The notes: a model not told the origin generated them from the sequence alone. Positions 1 to 9,703 are shown, counted from the stretch's first letter. The stretch: 64,000 bases of DNA from Wocania ichthyoenteri Th78 (GCF_000789235.1 NZ_KN525716.1:3392100-3456099), one strand, 5' to 3'. Translations and numbers: made by a program.

Positions 1-1479
1 AATTTAAAAATTATATATAGTCTATTTGCATTTTTTATCGTGCTTTCTTGCAGTGATGATTTTGTAAATGTAGACTCTGAAGACAGAAATTCTGAAGCCT
101 TTTTTAATACTGAAAAAGATTATCAGGATGCACTAGTTGCAGCTTATGATTATTTGCAAACAACAGCGAAGTTTTATCAATTTGCAGAAATAGCATCAGA
201 TAATACTTTATGCGGTGGAGAAAGTGCAATTGACTCACCTTATATTCAACAAATAGATGATATGATTCATTCGGCAGTTGGTCAGAGTGATGGTGGATTA
301 AGAACAATGTGGCAATGGATGTACGAAGCAGTGAACCGTTGTAATTATATTATGGAGTTTCAAGATAAAACTGATTTTCCAAATAAAACAAGTGTTATCG
401 CTCAAACAAGGTTTTTAAGAGCTTACTATAATTTCATATTGGTGAAGTGGTGGGGCGATGTGCCAATGTTGATAGATAAACGTATTCAATTTGGAGACCA
501 ATTTGAAATTGATAGAACACCTAAAGCTGAAGTTTATACTTTAATTGAGCAAGATTTAATCTTTGCCGCAGCCAATTTGCCTTATGTGCAAAGCGAAACT
601 GGTAGAGTTACAAAAGGTGCTGCACAAGGCATGTTAGGTAAAGTATATCTATATCAAGATAAATTTCCTGAAGCAGCAACAGTATTAGAAGACTTAATAA
701 ATAATGGTCCTCATCGTTTGTTAACATCGGCGGAATATCCTAATCTATTTGAACGCGATTGGGAAAACAATATTGAATCTGTTTTCGAAGTACAATATTC
801 TGATGTTGAAGGTGGGTCTTTCGATTGTTTCCAATGTCTTGAAGGTAACTATTCTGTGTATTTTAATGGCCCAAGAGGCTTTGTTGATGGTGCAGAAAAA
901 TTTGATGCTGGTTATAGTTTTAATGTACCAGTTCAAGAAGTTGTTGATGCTTTTGAGCCAGGAGATTTGCGCTTAGAATATTCAATATTAGATATCGAAC
1001 AATATATAGCAGATAATCCAGGCTCTTCTTATCAAGAAGATGCAGGTTATGAGCAAACAGGTTATTTTAACAGAAAGTATATAGCACGTTTAGGAGATAA
1101 TAACTTTAGCGATGCTGCACTAACAAATCCTGATAATTACAGAGCTTTAAGATTTGCAGATGTTTTGTTAATGGCTGCAGAAGCTTTAAATAGAGGGAGT
1201 ATTAGTGATACAAGAGCACAAGGTTATTTAAACCGAGTACGTAATAGAGCTATGTTAGGAGATGTAACAACAACCGGATCTAATTTAACTAACGATATTT
1301 ATAAAGAACGTCGTGTAGAGTTAGTTGGCGAAGGGCATCGTTTTTTCGATTTAGTAAGAACGGGTAGAGCAGCTCAAGAAATAGACGGATTCCAGACAGG
1401 AAAGCATGAACTTTTTCCAATTCCTATTGAAGAGATATTGTTAACAGGTAACCGATGGGATAATAATCCAGGATATTAA
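1..1479 (+). CDS. SusD/RagB-like outer-membrane glycan-binding lipoprotein (5' partial)
   Basis: SusD-family lipoproteins sit over a SusC TonB-dependent channel and capture oligosaccharides at the cell surface. The reading frame is open from base 1, so the start codon lies just upstream of the window. The GTG at 40 is not the true start, because the residues before it form a hydrophobic signal peptide ending in the lipobox LSC. The early segment (AFFNTEKDYQDAL, then MWQWMYEAVNRCNYI) and the C-terminal ERRVELVGEGHRFFDLVRTG block are typical of SusD. The end ...NNPGY is also usual for the family. The gene lies 16 bp before a binding-protein gene and heads an apparent operon with GH16, GH17 and GH30 enzymes, so beta-glucan is the probable ligand. 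The SusC partner is not in the window. Confidence 0.93.
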   Translation, partial: NLKIIYSLFAFFIVLSCSDDFVNVDSEDRNSEAFFNTEKDYQDALVAAYDYLQTTAKFYQFAEIASDNTLCGGESAIDSPYIQQIDDMIHSAVGQSDGGLRTMWQWMYEAVNRCNYIMEFQDKTDFPNKTSVIAQTRFLRAYYNFILVKWWGDVPMLIDKRIQFGDQFEIDRTPKAEVYTLIEQDLIFAAANLPYVQSETGRVTKGAAQGMLGKVYLYQDKFPEAATVLEDLINNGPHRLLTSAEYPNLFERDWENNIESVFEVQYSDVEGGSFDCFQCLEGNYSVYFNGPRGFVDGAEKFDAGYSFNVPVQEVVDAFEPGDLRLEYSILDIEQYIADNPGSSYQEDAGYEQTGYFNRKYIARLGDNNFSDAALTNPDNYRALRFADVLLMAAEALNRGSISDTRAQGYLNRVRNRAMLGDVTTTGSNLTNDIYKERRVELVGEGHRFFDLVRTGRAAQEIDGFQTGKHELFPIPIEEILLTGNRWDNNPGY

Positions 1480-1495
1480 AATTAAAAAATTAGAT

Positions 1496-3652
1496 ATGAA
1501 AACATTAAAATATATAATGAGTTTTGCTTTGGTCTTCTTTATAAGTTGCGCCGAAGATGATAACGATTTAAGTTTTGTTGATAGAATTTCTCAACCAACA
1601 AATGTTTCAGCGTTATTTCAAATAACACAAGATAACACAGGGTTGGTTACTATTACACCAAATTCTGACGGAGGTGCGACATACAATATTACGTTTGGAG
1701 ATAATACCGAAACGCCTGCTATTGTAAAGCAAGGAGGAACTATAGAACATACTTATGCCGAAGGCACTTATACAGTAAATATTGAAGCCGTTGCTCTTAA
1801 TGGTCTAAAAGCTTTTATTGATCAAGAATTGGTAGTATCCTTTAATGCACCAGAAAATTTAGCGGTAACAATTGAAAATGATGCAGCAATTTCGAAACAA
1901 GTTAATGTAACTGCAACAGCAGATTTCGCCATGTCATTTGAAGTAGATTTTGGTGATGGATCAGATGTTGTGCAAGCAAATATTGGTGAAGTTGCTTCAC
2001 ATATTTATCAAGATGCAGGATTGTATACAATAGTTGTTACAGTAATGGGTGGAGCAATTGAGACAACTACATATACTGAAACTGATTTTGAAGTTACTGC
2101 TATAGTACAGCCACTTGCTTCTGCTCCTTCACAACCTTTTAGAGCAGTAGAGGATGTTATTTCAATTTTCAGTGGTGATTATGATGATGTTCCTGGAACT
2201 GATTTTATTCCATATTGGGGTCAAGTTAATGATGGATATGCTGCTAAAGATGACTTTGATTTAAATGGAGATTTAATGCTTCAATATACTAATTTATCGT
2301 ATCAAGGAATCCAGATAGGATCCCCTCAAGATGTTTCTAACATGGAAATGCTTCATTTAGATGTTTGGACTGCAGATGATATTAATGCTAAAATATCTCC
2401 AATAAGCTCAGGGCCAAATGAATTTGCTTACGATTTAACTTTAACAGCACAACAATGGACTTCTTTTGATATTCCATTGTCATTCTTTACAGATGGAAAT
2501 CCTTTAGTAGATTTAACAGATCTTATTCAATTCAAATTTGATGGTGTTCCTTCAGGAGCAGGTACAATTTTTGTAGATAATATATATTTCTGGAAAGAGC
2601 CATCTGCACAAGGAGGTCCAATTCTTTTTGATGACTTTGAAGGTAACGGGAACATTAGTACTTGGGCTGGTGATGGTGCAGGAATGGATAACGCTTTTGC
2701 AAATCCATTTGTTGATGCCAATAACGGTTCAGCAACTGTTTTAGAGTATAACGATACAGGAGGGCAATTTGCTAATGTTCGTTTTGATGCAGCTTCAAAC
2801 TTTGATTTAACAGGTGGCAATAGTTCATTTACATTAAAAATTTATGTGCCATCTTCTAGTATATCAGGAGCTCAACCAAATCAAATTTCTTTAAAACTTC
2901 AAGACGGTACCGTAGCAGAACCATGGGTTTTACAATCAGAAATTATTAAGCCAATTGTATTAGATGTATGGCAAGAGGTTACATTTGATTTTGCTACTGA
3001 TATAATTGGTGGTCAAGCTGATCCAGTTAATAGAACAGACTTTAACAGAGTTGTATTGCAAGTTAATTCAGAAAACAATAATGATACTGTTGTAGCATAT
3101 ATAGATGATTTTTCTTATGGATTTTTACCAACAGTAGATACAGCTCCGTTTGCAACAGATGATTTTGAAGGAAACGGAACCATTACTACTTGGGCTGGTG
3201 ATGGTGCTGGAATGGACAACGCATTTGCCAACCCATTTGTTGATGCCAATAACGGTTCGGCAACGGTATTAGAGTATAACGATACAGGAGGGCAATTTGC
3301 TAATGTACGTTTTGATGTAACTCCTAATTTTGATTTACAAGCAAAAAGCAAGTTTACATTAAAAATTTATGTACCATCATCAAGTATATCAGGAACTCAA
3401 CCAAATCAAATTTCTTTAAAACTTCAAGACGGTACCGTAGCAGAACCATGGGTTTTACAAACAGAAATTGTTAAGCCAATTGTATTAGATGCATGGCAAG
3501 AGATTTCATTTGATTTTGCAAATGATACCAGTGGTGGTCAAGCTGATCCACTTAGTAGAACAGATTTTAACAGAGTTGTATTGCAGGTTAATTCAGAAAA
3601 CAATACGGATACTGTTATAGCGTATATAGATGATTTCAATTACCATAATTAA
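1496..3652 (+). CDS. Surface glycan-binding lipoprotein with PKD domains and tandem beta-sandwich modules
   Basis: The protein has 718 residues and a lipoprotein signal (FFISC near residue 19). Two PKD/Ig-like domains follow, at about residues 35-100 and 120-200 (second core FEVDFGDGSD). Next comes a beta-sandwich carbohydrate-binding-type module (about 210-370) ending in IFVDNIYFW. The C-terminal half holds two closely similar modules of about 165 residues, each beginning DDFEGNG(N/T)I(S/T)TWAGDG. The three modules share the FVDNIYF/AYIDDF closing strand common in galactose-binding-like folds. Position just after susD is that of the SusE/SusF or SGBP partners, which hold polysaccharide at the surface. 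It has no catalytic domain. The ligand is inferred to be laminarin from the neighbouring enzymes. Confidence 0.85.
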   Translation: MKTLKYIMSFALVFFISCAEDDNDLSFVDRISQPTNVSALFQITQDNTGLVTITPNSDGGATYNITFGDNTETPAIVKQGGTIEHTYAEGTYTVNIEAVALNGLKAFIDQELVVSFNAPENLAVTIENDAAISKQVNVTATADFAMSFEVDFGDGSDVVQANIGEVASHIYQDAGLYTIVVTVMGGAIETTTYTETDFEVTAIVQPLASAPSQPFRAVEDVISIFSGDYDDVPGTDFIPYWGQVNDGYAAKDDFDLNGDLMLQYTNLSYQGIQIGSPQDVSNMEMLHLDVWTADDINAKISPISSGPNEFAYDLTLTAQQWTSFDIPLSFFTDGNPLVDLTDLIQFKFDGVPSGAGTIFVDNIYFWKEPSAQGGPILFDDFEGNGNISTWAGDGAGMDNAFANPFVDANNGSATVLEYNDTGGQFANVRFDAASNFDLTGGNSSFTLKIYVPSSSISGAQPNQISLKLQDGTVAEPWVLQSEIIKPIVLDVWQEVTFDFATDIIGGQADPVNRTDFNRVVLQVNSENNNDTVVAYIDDFSYGFLPTVDTAPFATDDFEGNGTITTWAGDGAGMDNAFANPFVDANNGSATVLEYNDTGGQFANVRFDVTPNFDLQAKSKFTLKIYVPSSSISGTQPNQISLKLQDGTVAEPWVLQTEIVKPIVLDAWQEISFDFANDTSGGQADPLSRTDFNRVVLQVNSENNTDTVIAYIDDFNYHN

Positions 3653-3666
3653 AAAAATAATAAAAG

Positions 3667-4551
3667 ATGAAAAACTTAAAATATAATGCAGGGCTTTTTC
3701 TGTTATTAGCTTTGTTAATTAGCGGTTGTCAAGAAGACGATTTTCAAGTGGGAGAGATTATTACACCTTCCAGCATTGAAATTGCTATCGATATTGTTGG
3801 AGCAGATGCTACTAATCCTAACGGAGATGGTAGCGGAGAGGTTAACTTAGTCGCTTCTGCTTCTAATGCAATTTCTTATCAATTTGTTTATAATAACAAT
3901 ACAACTTCAGCACCATCTGGTAAACAGACTTACGAGTTTGTTGTGTTAGGATTAAACACATATTCAGTAACAGTTATTGCTTTTGGTACTGGTGGCGCTT
4001 CTGCTAGTAAAACAATTGAAATTGAGGTGTTATCATTATATGATGCTCCTGCAGATTTAAAAGAAATGTTACACGCCAACGGTGAACGTGTTTGGAGGAT
4101 TAAAGCAGAAGGAAAACCTCACTTTGGATTAGGACCTCCTGGAGGTTTTACCCCTGGAGAGTGGTTTTCAGCTGAACCAGACTCTAAAGCAGGTGTTGGG
4201 ATGTATGATGACAGATATGTTTTTAATGTAGATGGCACTTTTACACACATGACCTCGGGCGATGTTTTTGGACGTGATCCATTAATCAACGAATTAGGTG
4301 GCACTGGAGGCGGAACTGTTGATGGCGCCGATATATTAAACTATGGTTTTGATGATTATTCTGAACAATGGACTTTAAGCGCTCCTGGAGGGGTTGAAAC
4401 AATTAACTTAACAGGAACAGCTTTCATAGGATATTATACAGGCGGAAACCATAAATACAGAATATTTGAACGTTCAGCTAACGAAATGATTTTAAGTACC
4501 CTTGATGGAAACGGCGAGTTTGAATGGTGGTTTACATTAGTTCCAGAATAA
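3667..4551 (+). CDS. Surface lipoprotein with an Ig/PKD-like module and a lipocalin-like C-terminal domain
   Basis: The protein has 294 residues. A signal peptide ends in the lipobox ISGC near residue 21. An Ig/PKD-like module (about residues 34-125) contains VGADATNPNGDGSGEVNL. The same module occurs twice in the GH16 enzyme encoded next, which suggests a shared substrate-binding or spacer unit. The remaining 170 residues are rich in aromatic and glycine residues (ERVWRIKAEGKPHFGLGPPG, YVFNVDGTFTHM, FEWWFTL) and look like a small beta-barrel. I do not recognise a named family for that part. It lies 14 bp after the preceding binding-protein gene. A role in holding beta-glucan at the surface is inference from context. 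Confidence 0.75.
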   Translation: MKNLKYNAGLFLLLALLISGCQEDDFQVGEIITPSSIEIAIDIVGADATNPNGDGSGEVNLVASASNAISYQFVYNNNTTSAPSGKQTYEFVVLGLNTYSVTVIAFGTGGASASKTIEIEVLSLYDAPADLKEMLHANGERVWRIKAEGKPHFGLGPPGGFTPGEWFSAEPDSKAGVGMYDDRYVFNVDGTFTHMTSGDVFGRDPLINELGGTGGGTVDGADILNYGFDDYSEQWTLSAPGGVETINLTGTAFIGYYTGGNHKYRIFERSANEMILSTLDGNGEFEWWFTLVPE

Positions 4552-4575
4552 TATTAAGTGTTAATTAAATAGCAA

Positions 4576-4613
4576 AAGAAGGAGTTTATAATTAAAAATT
4601 ACTACTCCTTCTT
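4576..4613. other. Intergenic stem-loop (10-bp perfect stem)
   Basis: AAGAAGGAGT (4576-4585) pairs exactly with ACTCCTTCTT (4604-4613) across an 18-nt loop, 25 bp after the preceding stop codon. No T-run follows on the + strand, so it is not a canonical intrinsic terminator. It may protect or process the mRNA end. Confidence 0.6.
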
Positions 4614-4640
4614 CTGGATATATACACTTCATCTATATAA

Positions 4641-4802
4641 TGAACTCATCTTGACTTTTTGTTTTTAACCGAAAAGGAGTTGGAATTTGTTCAGATGAGA
4701 CATTTTTTGAAAGGCATAGCATCACTATGCATAAAAAAAGTAACGAAATATGGACGAATTTCAGTCATTTTTTAGGAAATAGAAAAAGTCAAGATGAGTT
4801 CA
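4641..4802. repeat. 162-bp element bounded by 20-bp perfect inverted repeats (MITE-like or long leader hairpin)
   Basis: TGAACTCATCTTGACTTTTT at 4641-4660 is the exact reverse complement of bases 4783-4802. A nested hairpin lies at the centre: GCATAG (4714-4719) and CTATGC (4725-4730), flanked by T-rich and A-rich arms that can extend it. The right arm ends 20 bp before the GH16 start codon. No clear target-site duplication is visible. It could be a miniature inverted-repeat element or a structured 5' leader of the GH16 transcript. Confidence 0.65.
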
Positions 4803-4822
4803 ATCATAAGTTTTTAATAGAA

Positions 4823-6232
4823 ATGAAAAAGATTAAGCAAATATGTGTTTTATTAGTATTTTCTTTACTTGCAAGTGTTTTTTATACTTGCTCAAGTTCT
4901 GGGGATGATATAGCTGAACCTGAAGTAATTTTACCTTCTAATTTAGTTATAACAATTGATGTTGTTGGTAAAGATGCTGCACATCCAAATGGAGATGGAA
5001 CTGGAGTAATAAATATTGAAGCCTCAGCAACCAATGCTGTAAAATATGGTTTTAAGTTTGAAAACAATGCTGAGCAGCAAAACACAAATGGTAAATCTCA
5101 GTTTACTTATACAAATTTAGGAACAAACACCTACAACTTTACAGTATATGCCTATTCAAGCACTAATAATTCTGTTAATGTTGTTAAATCTGTTACTGTT
5201 TTTGTTGAGAGTCAAGTACAAGCAATCATTCCTTCTAATTTATCTATAACTACAAATATTGTAGGAGCCGATACTAATAACCTTTATGGTGATGGTTCTG
5301 GAGTTGTAAATTTTATTGCAACAGCAACCGATGCTGTGTCATACGGATTTGTTATTGATAACGAAATAGAGCAACAAAGTACAGACGGAACATATCAATA
5401 CACTTTTAATAATGTTGAAGGCATTGAGAATCACGAAATAAAAGTATTTGCCTATTCTAGTACTGATGATTCGATAGATACAAATGAAACAGTGCCAGTG
5501 GCATTTTATAATGGAGCACTTCCTTTTTGGGCTGATGAATTTTTTGAAAGTGGAGCTCCAAACCCTGAAAATTGGAATTATAATCTTGGTACCGGAACCA
5601 ACGGTTGGGGAAATAATGAAGAACAAACCTATACTAATAATGCAGAGAATGTGATTGTTGAAGAAGGTTTACTTAAAATAACAGCAAAAAAAGATAATAC
5701 AGTTGGATATACCTCTGCTCGTATAAAGTCTCAAAGCTTAAAAGAGTTTACCTATGGTACTGTTAAAGTGCGTGCTAAATTACCAGCTGCACAAGGTACA
5801 TGGCCTGCTATTTGGATGCTAGGTGCAAATTTTGGTTCTGTGGGTTGGCCAGCTTGTGGAGAAATTGATATTATGGAACAAACAGGTGCTAACAAAACCG
5901 AATATTTTTCAACATTACATTGGTCCAATAGCGGAAATTATGCGAGTTACGGAACTGATCATCCAAATTACCCTGGAGATAATATTCCAGTTCCAGATGC
6001 AACTACATCATTTCGGGTTTATACAATGGAATGGACAGAAACCGCATTAACGTTTTATGTTGATGATGAGTTAGTAAATAAATTTGTAATGGATAATAAT
6101 TCAAGTCTTCCATTTAATTCAGATTTTTTCTTCATTCTTAATATTGCAATGGGTGGTACTTTAGGAGGAACAATAGATTCTGGGTTTACACAAGATACCA
6201 TGGAAATAGACTATGTTAGGGTATATAAATAA
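4823..6232 (+). CDS. GH16 endo-beta-1,3-glucanase (laminarinase) lipoprotein
   Basis: GH16 enzymes cleave beta-1,3- and mixed-linkage glucans with retention. The catalytic signature GEIDIME lies in the C-terminal domain; counted from this start, the nucleophile is E347, the assisting residue D349 and the acid/base E352. I chose the ATG at 4823, giving 469 aa, because the signal peptide and lipobox (FYTC) follow it directly. The upstream in-frame ATG at 4727 lies inside an inverted-repeat element. Two copies of an Ig-like module (about residues 35-125 and 135-225, each with a PNGDG/LYGDG-type turn) precede the catalytic domain (about 235-469). The same module is in the lipoprotein gene before it. 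The protein is probably displayed on the outer membrane and makes the first cut in laminarin. Confidence 0.92.
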   Translation: MKKIKQICVLLVFSLLASVFYTCSSSGDDIAEPEVILPSNLVITIDVVGKDAAHPNGDGTGVINIEASATNAVKYGFKFENNAEQQNTNGKSQFTYTNLGTNTYNFTVYAYSSTNNSVNVVKSVTVFVESQVQAIIPSNLSITTNIVGADTNNLYGDGSGVVNFIATATDAVSYGFVIDNEIEQQSTDGTYQYTFNNVEGIENHEIKVFAYSSTDDSIDTNETVPVAFYNGALPFWADEFFESGAPNPENWNYNLGTGTNGWGNNEEQTYTNNAENVIVEEGLLKITAKKDNTVGYTSARIKSQSLKEFTYGTVKVRAKLPAAQGTWPAIWMLGANFGSVGWPACGEIDIMEQTGANKTEYFSTLHWSNSGNYASYGTDHPNYPGDNIPVPDATTSFRVYTMEWTETALTFYVDDELVNKFVMDNNSSLPFNSDFFFILNIAMGGTLGGTIDSGFTQDTMEIDYVRVYK

Positions 6233-6243
6233 AGTTATAGTTA

Positions 6244-9200
6244 ATGAATAATACGATTTCAATAGAAGATAAAACAGTTTCAAACCAGACTCAAAATGTA
6301 AAGGGTGAATTGGTAAATTTTGATGGTGAAACCTATTATAAGATTTCTAACAGTGATGCTATGCGCCCATTTTTTATGAGTATAGTTAGTGACTCTAATC
6401 ATTGGATGTTTATATCTAGTAACGGTGGGTTATCAGCAGGAAGAAAAAATTCAGAATCCTCATTATTCCCCTATTATACCGATGATAAAATAACAGAACT
6501 TGCCGATATTACTGGTAGCAAAACCATCTTTCAAATTCATATAAAAGGAAAATCTTATGTATGGGAACCTTTTTCTGAAAGACAAACAGGACTTCATCAA
6601 ATTACCAGAAATATATATAAAAACTGTTATGGAAATAAAGTTGTTTTTGAGGAAGTTAATAAAGATTTAAGGCTAACGTTTAGGTACCAATGGAACTCCA
6701 GTAATCAATTTGGTTTTGTTAAGAAATCTACAATTCAAAATAACTCGGATAAAAATATAAACATAACGTGTTTAGATGGATTGCAAAATATTTTACCATC
6801 TGGAGTCACTTCAGATATGCAAAACTCGTATAGTAATTTAGTTGATGCTTATAAAAAAAGCGAATTACTATCAGATGTTGGTTTAGGTGTTTTCTCATTA
6901 AGTGCTATTATTGTTGATAAAGCAGAGCCAAGTGAAGCCTTAAAAGCAAACACGGTTTGGTCTGTTGGTGTTAAAAATCCAACTTATTTAATATCATCCT
7001 CACAACTTAATAATTTCAGAAAAGGATATGAGATACTGCAAGAAGAAGATATTAGGGCTGAAAAAGGTGCATATTTAACAGTTTCAGATTTTGAATTGCA
7101 AGCAAATTCAGAAGAAAACTGGATGTTTGTTGCTAATGTAAATCAAAATATTTCAGGAATTACTCAAATTTCCGAACTCATAAAAAATGAAAATAATGTA
7201 GTTCATCTTATCGAAAATGATATTGAATTAGGTACAAAAAACCTAATAAAATTAACTGAAGCTTCCGATGGTTTACAATTAACCGAAGATTCATTAATAA
7301 ATACAAGACACTTTGCAAATACGCTTTTTAATATTATGCGTGGGGGTATTTTTGATGATAATTATAATATAGAAAAACAAGATTTTGTAAAATATATTTT
7401 AAAAGCGAATAAAGACGTATTCCATAAAAAACAGAAAACATTAAATGCTTTACCAGAAAATTTTTCGTTAAAGAATATAAAAGATTTTGCAGAAAAAAGT
7501 GAAGACAAAGATTTTAAACGTCTTTGTTTTGAGTATTTACCATTAAAATTTAGCAGGAGACATGGCGACCCAAGTAGACCTTGGAACAAGTTTTCAATAA
7601 ATACCAAAAGTGAAATTGATGGCTCTAAAATTTTAGATTACGAAGGCAATTGGCGCGATATTTTCCAAAATTGGGAAGCGCTTGCACATGCGTATCCAGA
7701 ATTTATTGAAGGTATGATTCATAAGTTTTTAAACGCCACAACGTTTGAAGGTTATAATCCATACCGAGTTACAAAAGGAGGTTTTGATTGGGAAGTTATT
7801 GAAGAAGACGACCCGTGGTCTTACATAGGTTATTGGGGCGATCATCAAATTATATACCTTTTAAAATTCTTAGAATTTATAGAAAAGCATTATCCAAACA
7901 GATTAGAAAAACTATTCAATCAAGATATTTTTGTTTATGCCAATGTGCCTTATAAAATTAAGAGCTATCAAGACATTTTATTAAACCCTAAAGACACCAT
8001 TGATTTTGATTATAAATTAAACACAAAAATCAATGAAAAAAGGCAACAGTTAGGAGCAGATGGGGCATTGCTTACAGACAAAAACGCATCGATATACAAA
8101 GTTAATTTAATTGAAAAATTATTAGCAACTGTATTGGCAAAAGTCTCTAATTTTATTCCAGAAGCGGGTATTTGGTTAAACACACAACGACCAGAATGGA
8201 ACGATGCTAACAACGCTTTAGTTGGCAATGGGGTATCTATGGTAACGCTTTACTATTTAAGACGTTTTTTAGAGTTTTTTGAAAAGGTAATTTCAAACTC
8301 AACTACTAAGTCTGTTGAAATTTCAGAAGAATTAAACGTGTTTTTTAACGAAGTTGTTTCAACTTTTGAAAAGAATAAACACATACTTGCTAACGAGATT
8401 TCTAACAAAGACAGAAAAACTATTTTAGACGGTTTAGGAAACGCGGGGAGTAATTACAGAAGCACCATTTATAATAATGGTTTTTCAAGCAAAAAAACTA
8501 CAATCCAAAAAAATGATTTACAAGTATTTTTAAATGTCATCAATAAATATATAGAGCATACAATTAATGCTAACAAACGAGCAGACAATTTATACCATGC
8601 CTATAATTTAATGACAGTTGAAAATAATGAAGAAGTTTCTATTTCATACTTGCCCGAAATGTTAGAGGGGCAAGTAGCCGTTTTAAGTTCAGGGTATTTA
8701 TCGCCAAAAGAAGCATTAAATTTATTAGACGGATTAAAAAATAGCGCATTGTTTAGAGCAGACCAATACAGCTATATTTTATATCCAAATAAAGACTTGC
8801 CAAGGTTTGATAAAAAGAATAATATTCCAGATGAAAACGTTGAGAAATCTCAATTATTAAAACAATTAATTGATGATGGAAACACACAGATTATTGAAAA
8901 AGATATTTTAGGAAACTTCCATTTCAACGGAAACTTTAATAATGCGAATAGTTTAAAAGAAGCCTTAAGCAATTTATCAGATAAAAAATATAAATCACTT
9001 ATTGAAAAAGATACACAATTCTTATTAGATATATTTGAAGATGTCTTTAATCATAAAGCTTTTACAGGGCGCTCAGGAACATTTTTTGGGTACGAAGGTT
9101 TAGGCTCAATTTATTGGCACATGGTTTCTAAATTATTGTTGGCGGTTCAAGAAAATGTTCTGTTAGCTATTAATACAAATGAAAGTGATGAAATAACAGG

Positions 9201-9702
9201 GCGACTTTTAGACCACTATTACGAAATTCAAGCAGGTGTTGGAGTGCATAAATCACCAGAATTATATGGCGCATTTCCAACCGACCCGTATTCGCATACG
9301 CCAGCAACAAAAGGCGCACAACAACCAGGAATGACAGGACAAGTAAAAGAAGATGTGTTAAGCAGACTTGGAGAATTAGGTGTTTTTGTAAATGATGGAA
9401 AACTATTTTTTAACCCACAATTATTACAGAAAAGAGAATTTTTAAAATCACCAAAATCATTCAAATACACAGCTATTAATAAGGAAGTAGAAACAATTGA
9501 GTTGGATGCAGATTCATTGTGTTTTACATATTGTCAAATCCCGATTGTATATAAACTTTCAGATAGTCAAGCATTAAAAGCCATGTTAAATGATGGTTTA
9601 ATTTTAGAATTTGAAAATCTAAAATTAGATACAGAAACAAGTCAGAAAATTTTTAAACGCACGGGAGAGATTAAGCAAATAATAGTGTCGCTAAAAAAAT
9701 AA
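6244..9702 (+). CDS. Putative beta-1,3-glucan phosphorylase (GH94/GH149/GH161-like), cytoplasmic
   Basis: The protein has 1152 residues and no signal peptide, unlike the surface enzymes around it. The N-terminal third is a beta-rich domain with RPFFMSIVS and GGLSAGRKN. The middle is an alpha-barrel region with aromatic motifs (PYRVTKGGFDW, WSYIGYWGDHQI). A later motif, RPEWNDANNALVGNG, resembles the W(N)D segment that carries the general acid in GH94-type inverting phosphorylases. A C-terminal region has YGAFPTDPYSHTP. Length, lack of export signal and placement in a laminarin locus fit the large beta-1,3-glucan phosphorylases of GH149 or GH161. Such an enzyme would split imported oligosaccharides with phosphate, giving glucose 1-phosphate. 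Exact family is uncertain. The gene starts 11 bp after GH16 and ends 1 bp before the GH17 gene, so it is co-transcribed. Confidence 0.6.
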   Translation: MNNTISIEDKTVSNQTQNVKGELVNFDGETYYKISNSDAMRPFFMSIVSDSNHWMFISSNGGLSAGRKNSESSLFPYYTDDKITELADITGSKTIFQIHIKGKSYVWEPFSERQTGLHQITRNIYKNCYGNKVVFEEVNKDLRLTFRYQWNSSNQFGFVKKSTIQNNSDKNINITCLDGLQNILPSGVTSDMQNSYSNLVDAYKKSELLSDVGLGVFSLSAIIVDKAEPSEALKANTVWSVGVKNPTYLISSSQLNNFRKGYEILQEEDIRAEKGAYLTVSDFELQANSEENWMFVANVNQNISGITQISELIKNENNVVHLIENDIELGTKNLIKLTEASDGLQLTEDSLINTRHFANTLFNIMRGGIFDDNYNIEKQDFVKYILKANKDVFHKKQKTLNALPENFSLKNIKDFAEKSEDKDFKRLCFEYLPLKFSRRHGDPSRPWNKFSINTKSEIDGSKILDYEGNWRDIFQNWEALAHAYPEFIEGMIHKFLNATTFEGYNPYRVTKGGFDWEVIEEDDPWSYIGYWGDHQIIYLLKFLEFIEKHYPNRLEKLFNQDIFVYANVPYKIKSYQDILLNPKDTIDFDYKLNTKINEKRQQLGADGALLTDKNASIYKVNLIEKLLATVLAKVSNFIPEAGIWLNTQRPEWNDANNALVGNGVSMVTLYYLRRFLEFFEKVISNSTTKSVEISEELNVFFNEVVSTFEKNKHILANEISNKDRKTILDGLGNAGSNYRSTIYNNGFSSKKTTIQKNDLQVFLNVINKYIEHTINANKRADNLYHAYNLMTVENNEEVSISYLPEMLEGQVAVLSSGYLSPKEALNLLDGLKNSALFRADQYSYILYPNKDLPRFDKKNNIPDENVEKSQLLKQLIDDGNTQIIEKDILGNFHFNGNFNNANSLKEALSNLSDKKYKSLIEKDTQFLLDIFEDVFNHKAFTGRSGTFFGYEGLGSIYWHMVSKLLLAVQENVLLAINTNESDEITGRLLDHYYEIQAGVGVHKSPELYGAFPTDPYSHTPATKGAQQPGMTGQVKEDVLSRLGELGVFVNDGKLFFNPQLLQKREFLKSPKSFKYTAINKEVETIELDADSLCFTYCQIPIVYKLSDSQALKAMLNDGLILEFENLKLDTETSQKIFKRTGEIKQIIVSLKK

Positions 9703-9703
9703 G

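Noticed and set aside
4727-4822. N-terminal extension of the GH16 protein
   Set aside because: It would put 32 residues derived from the inverted-repeat element before the signal peptide; the ATG at 4823 gives a normal lipoprotein start.
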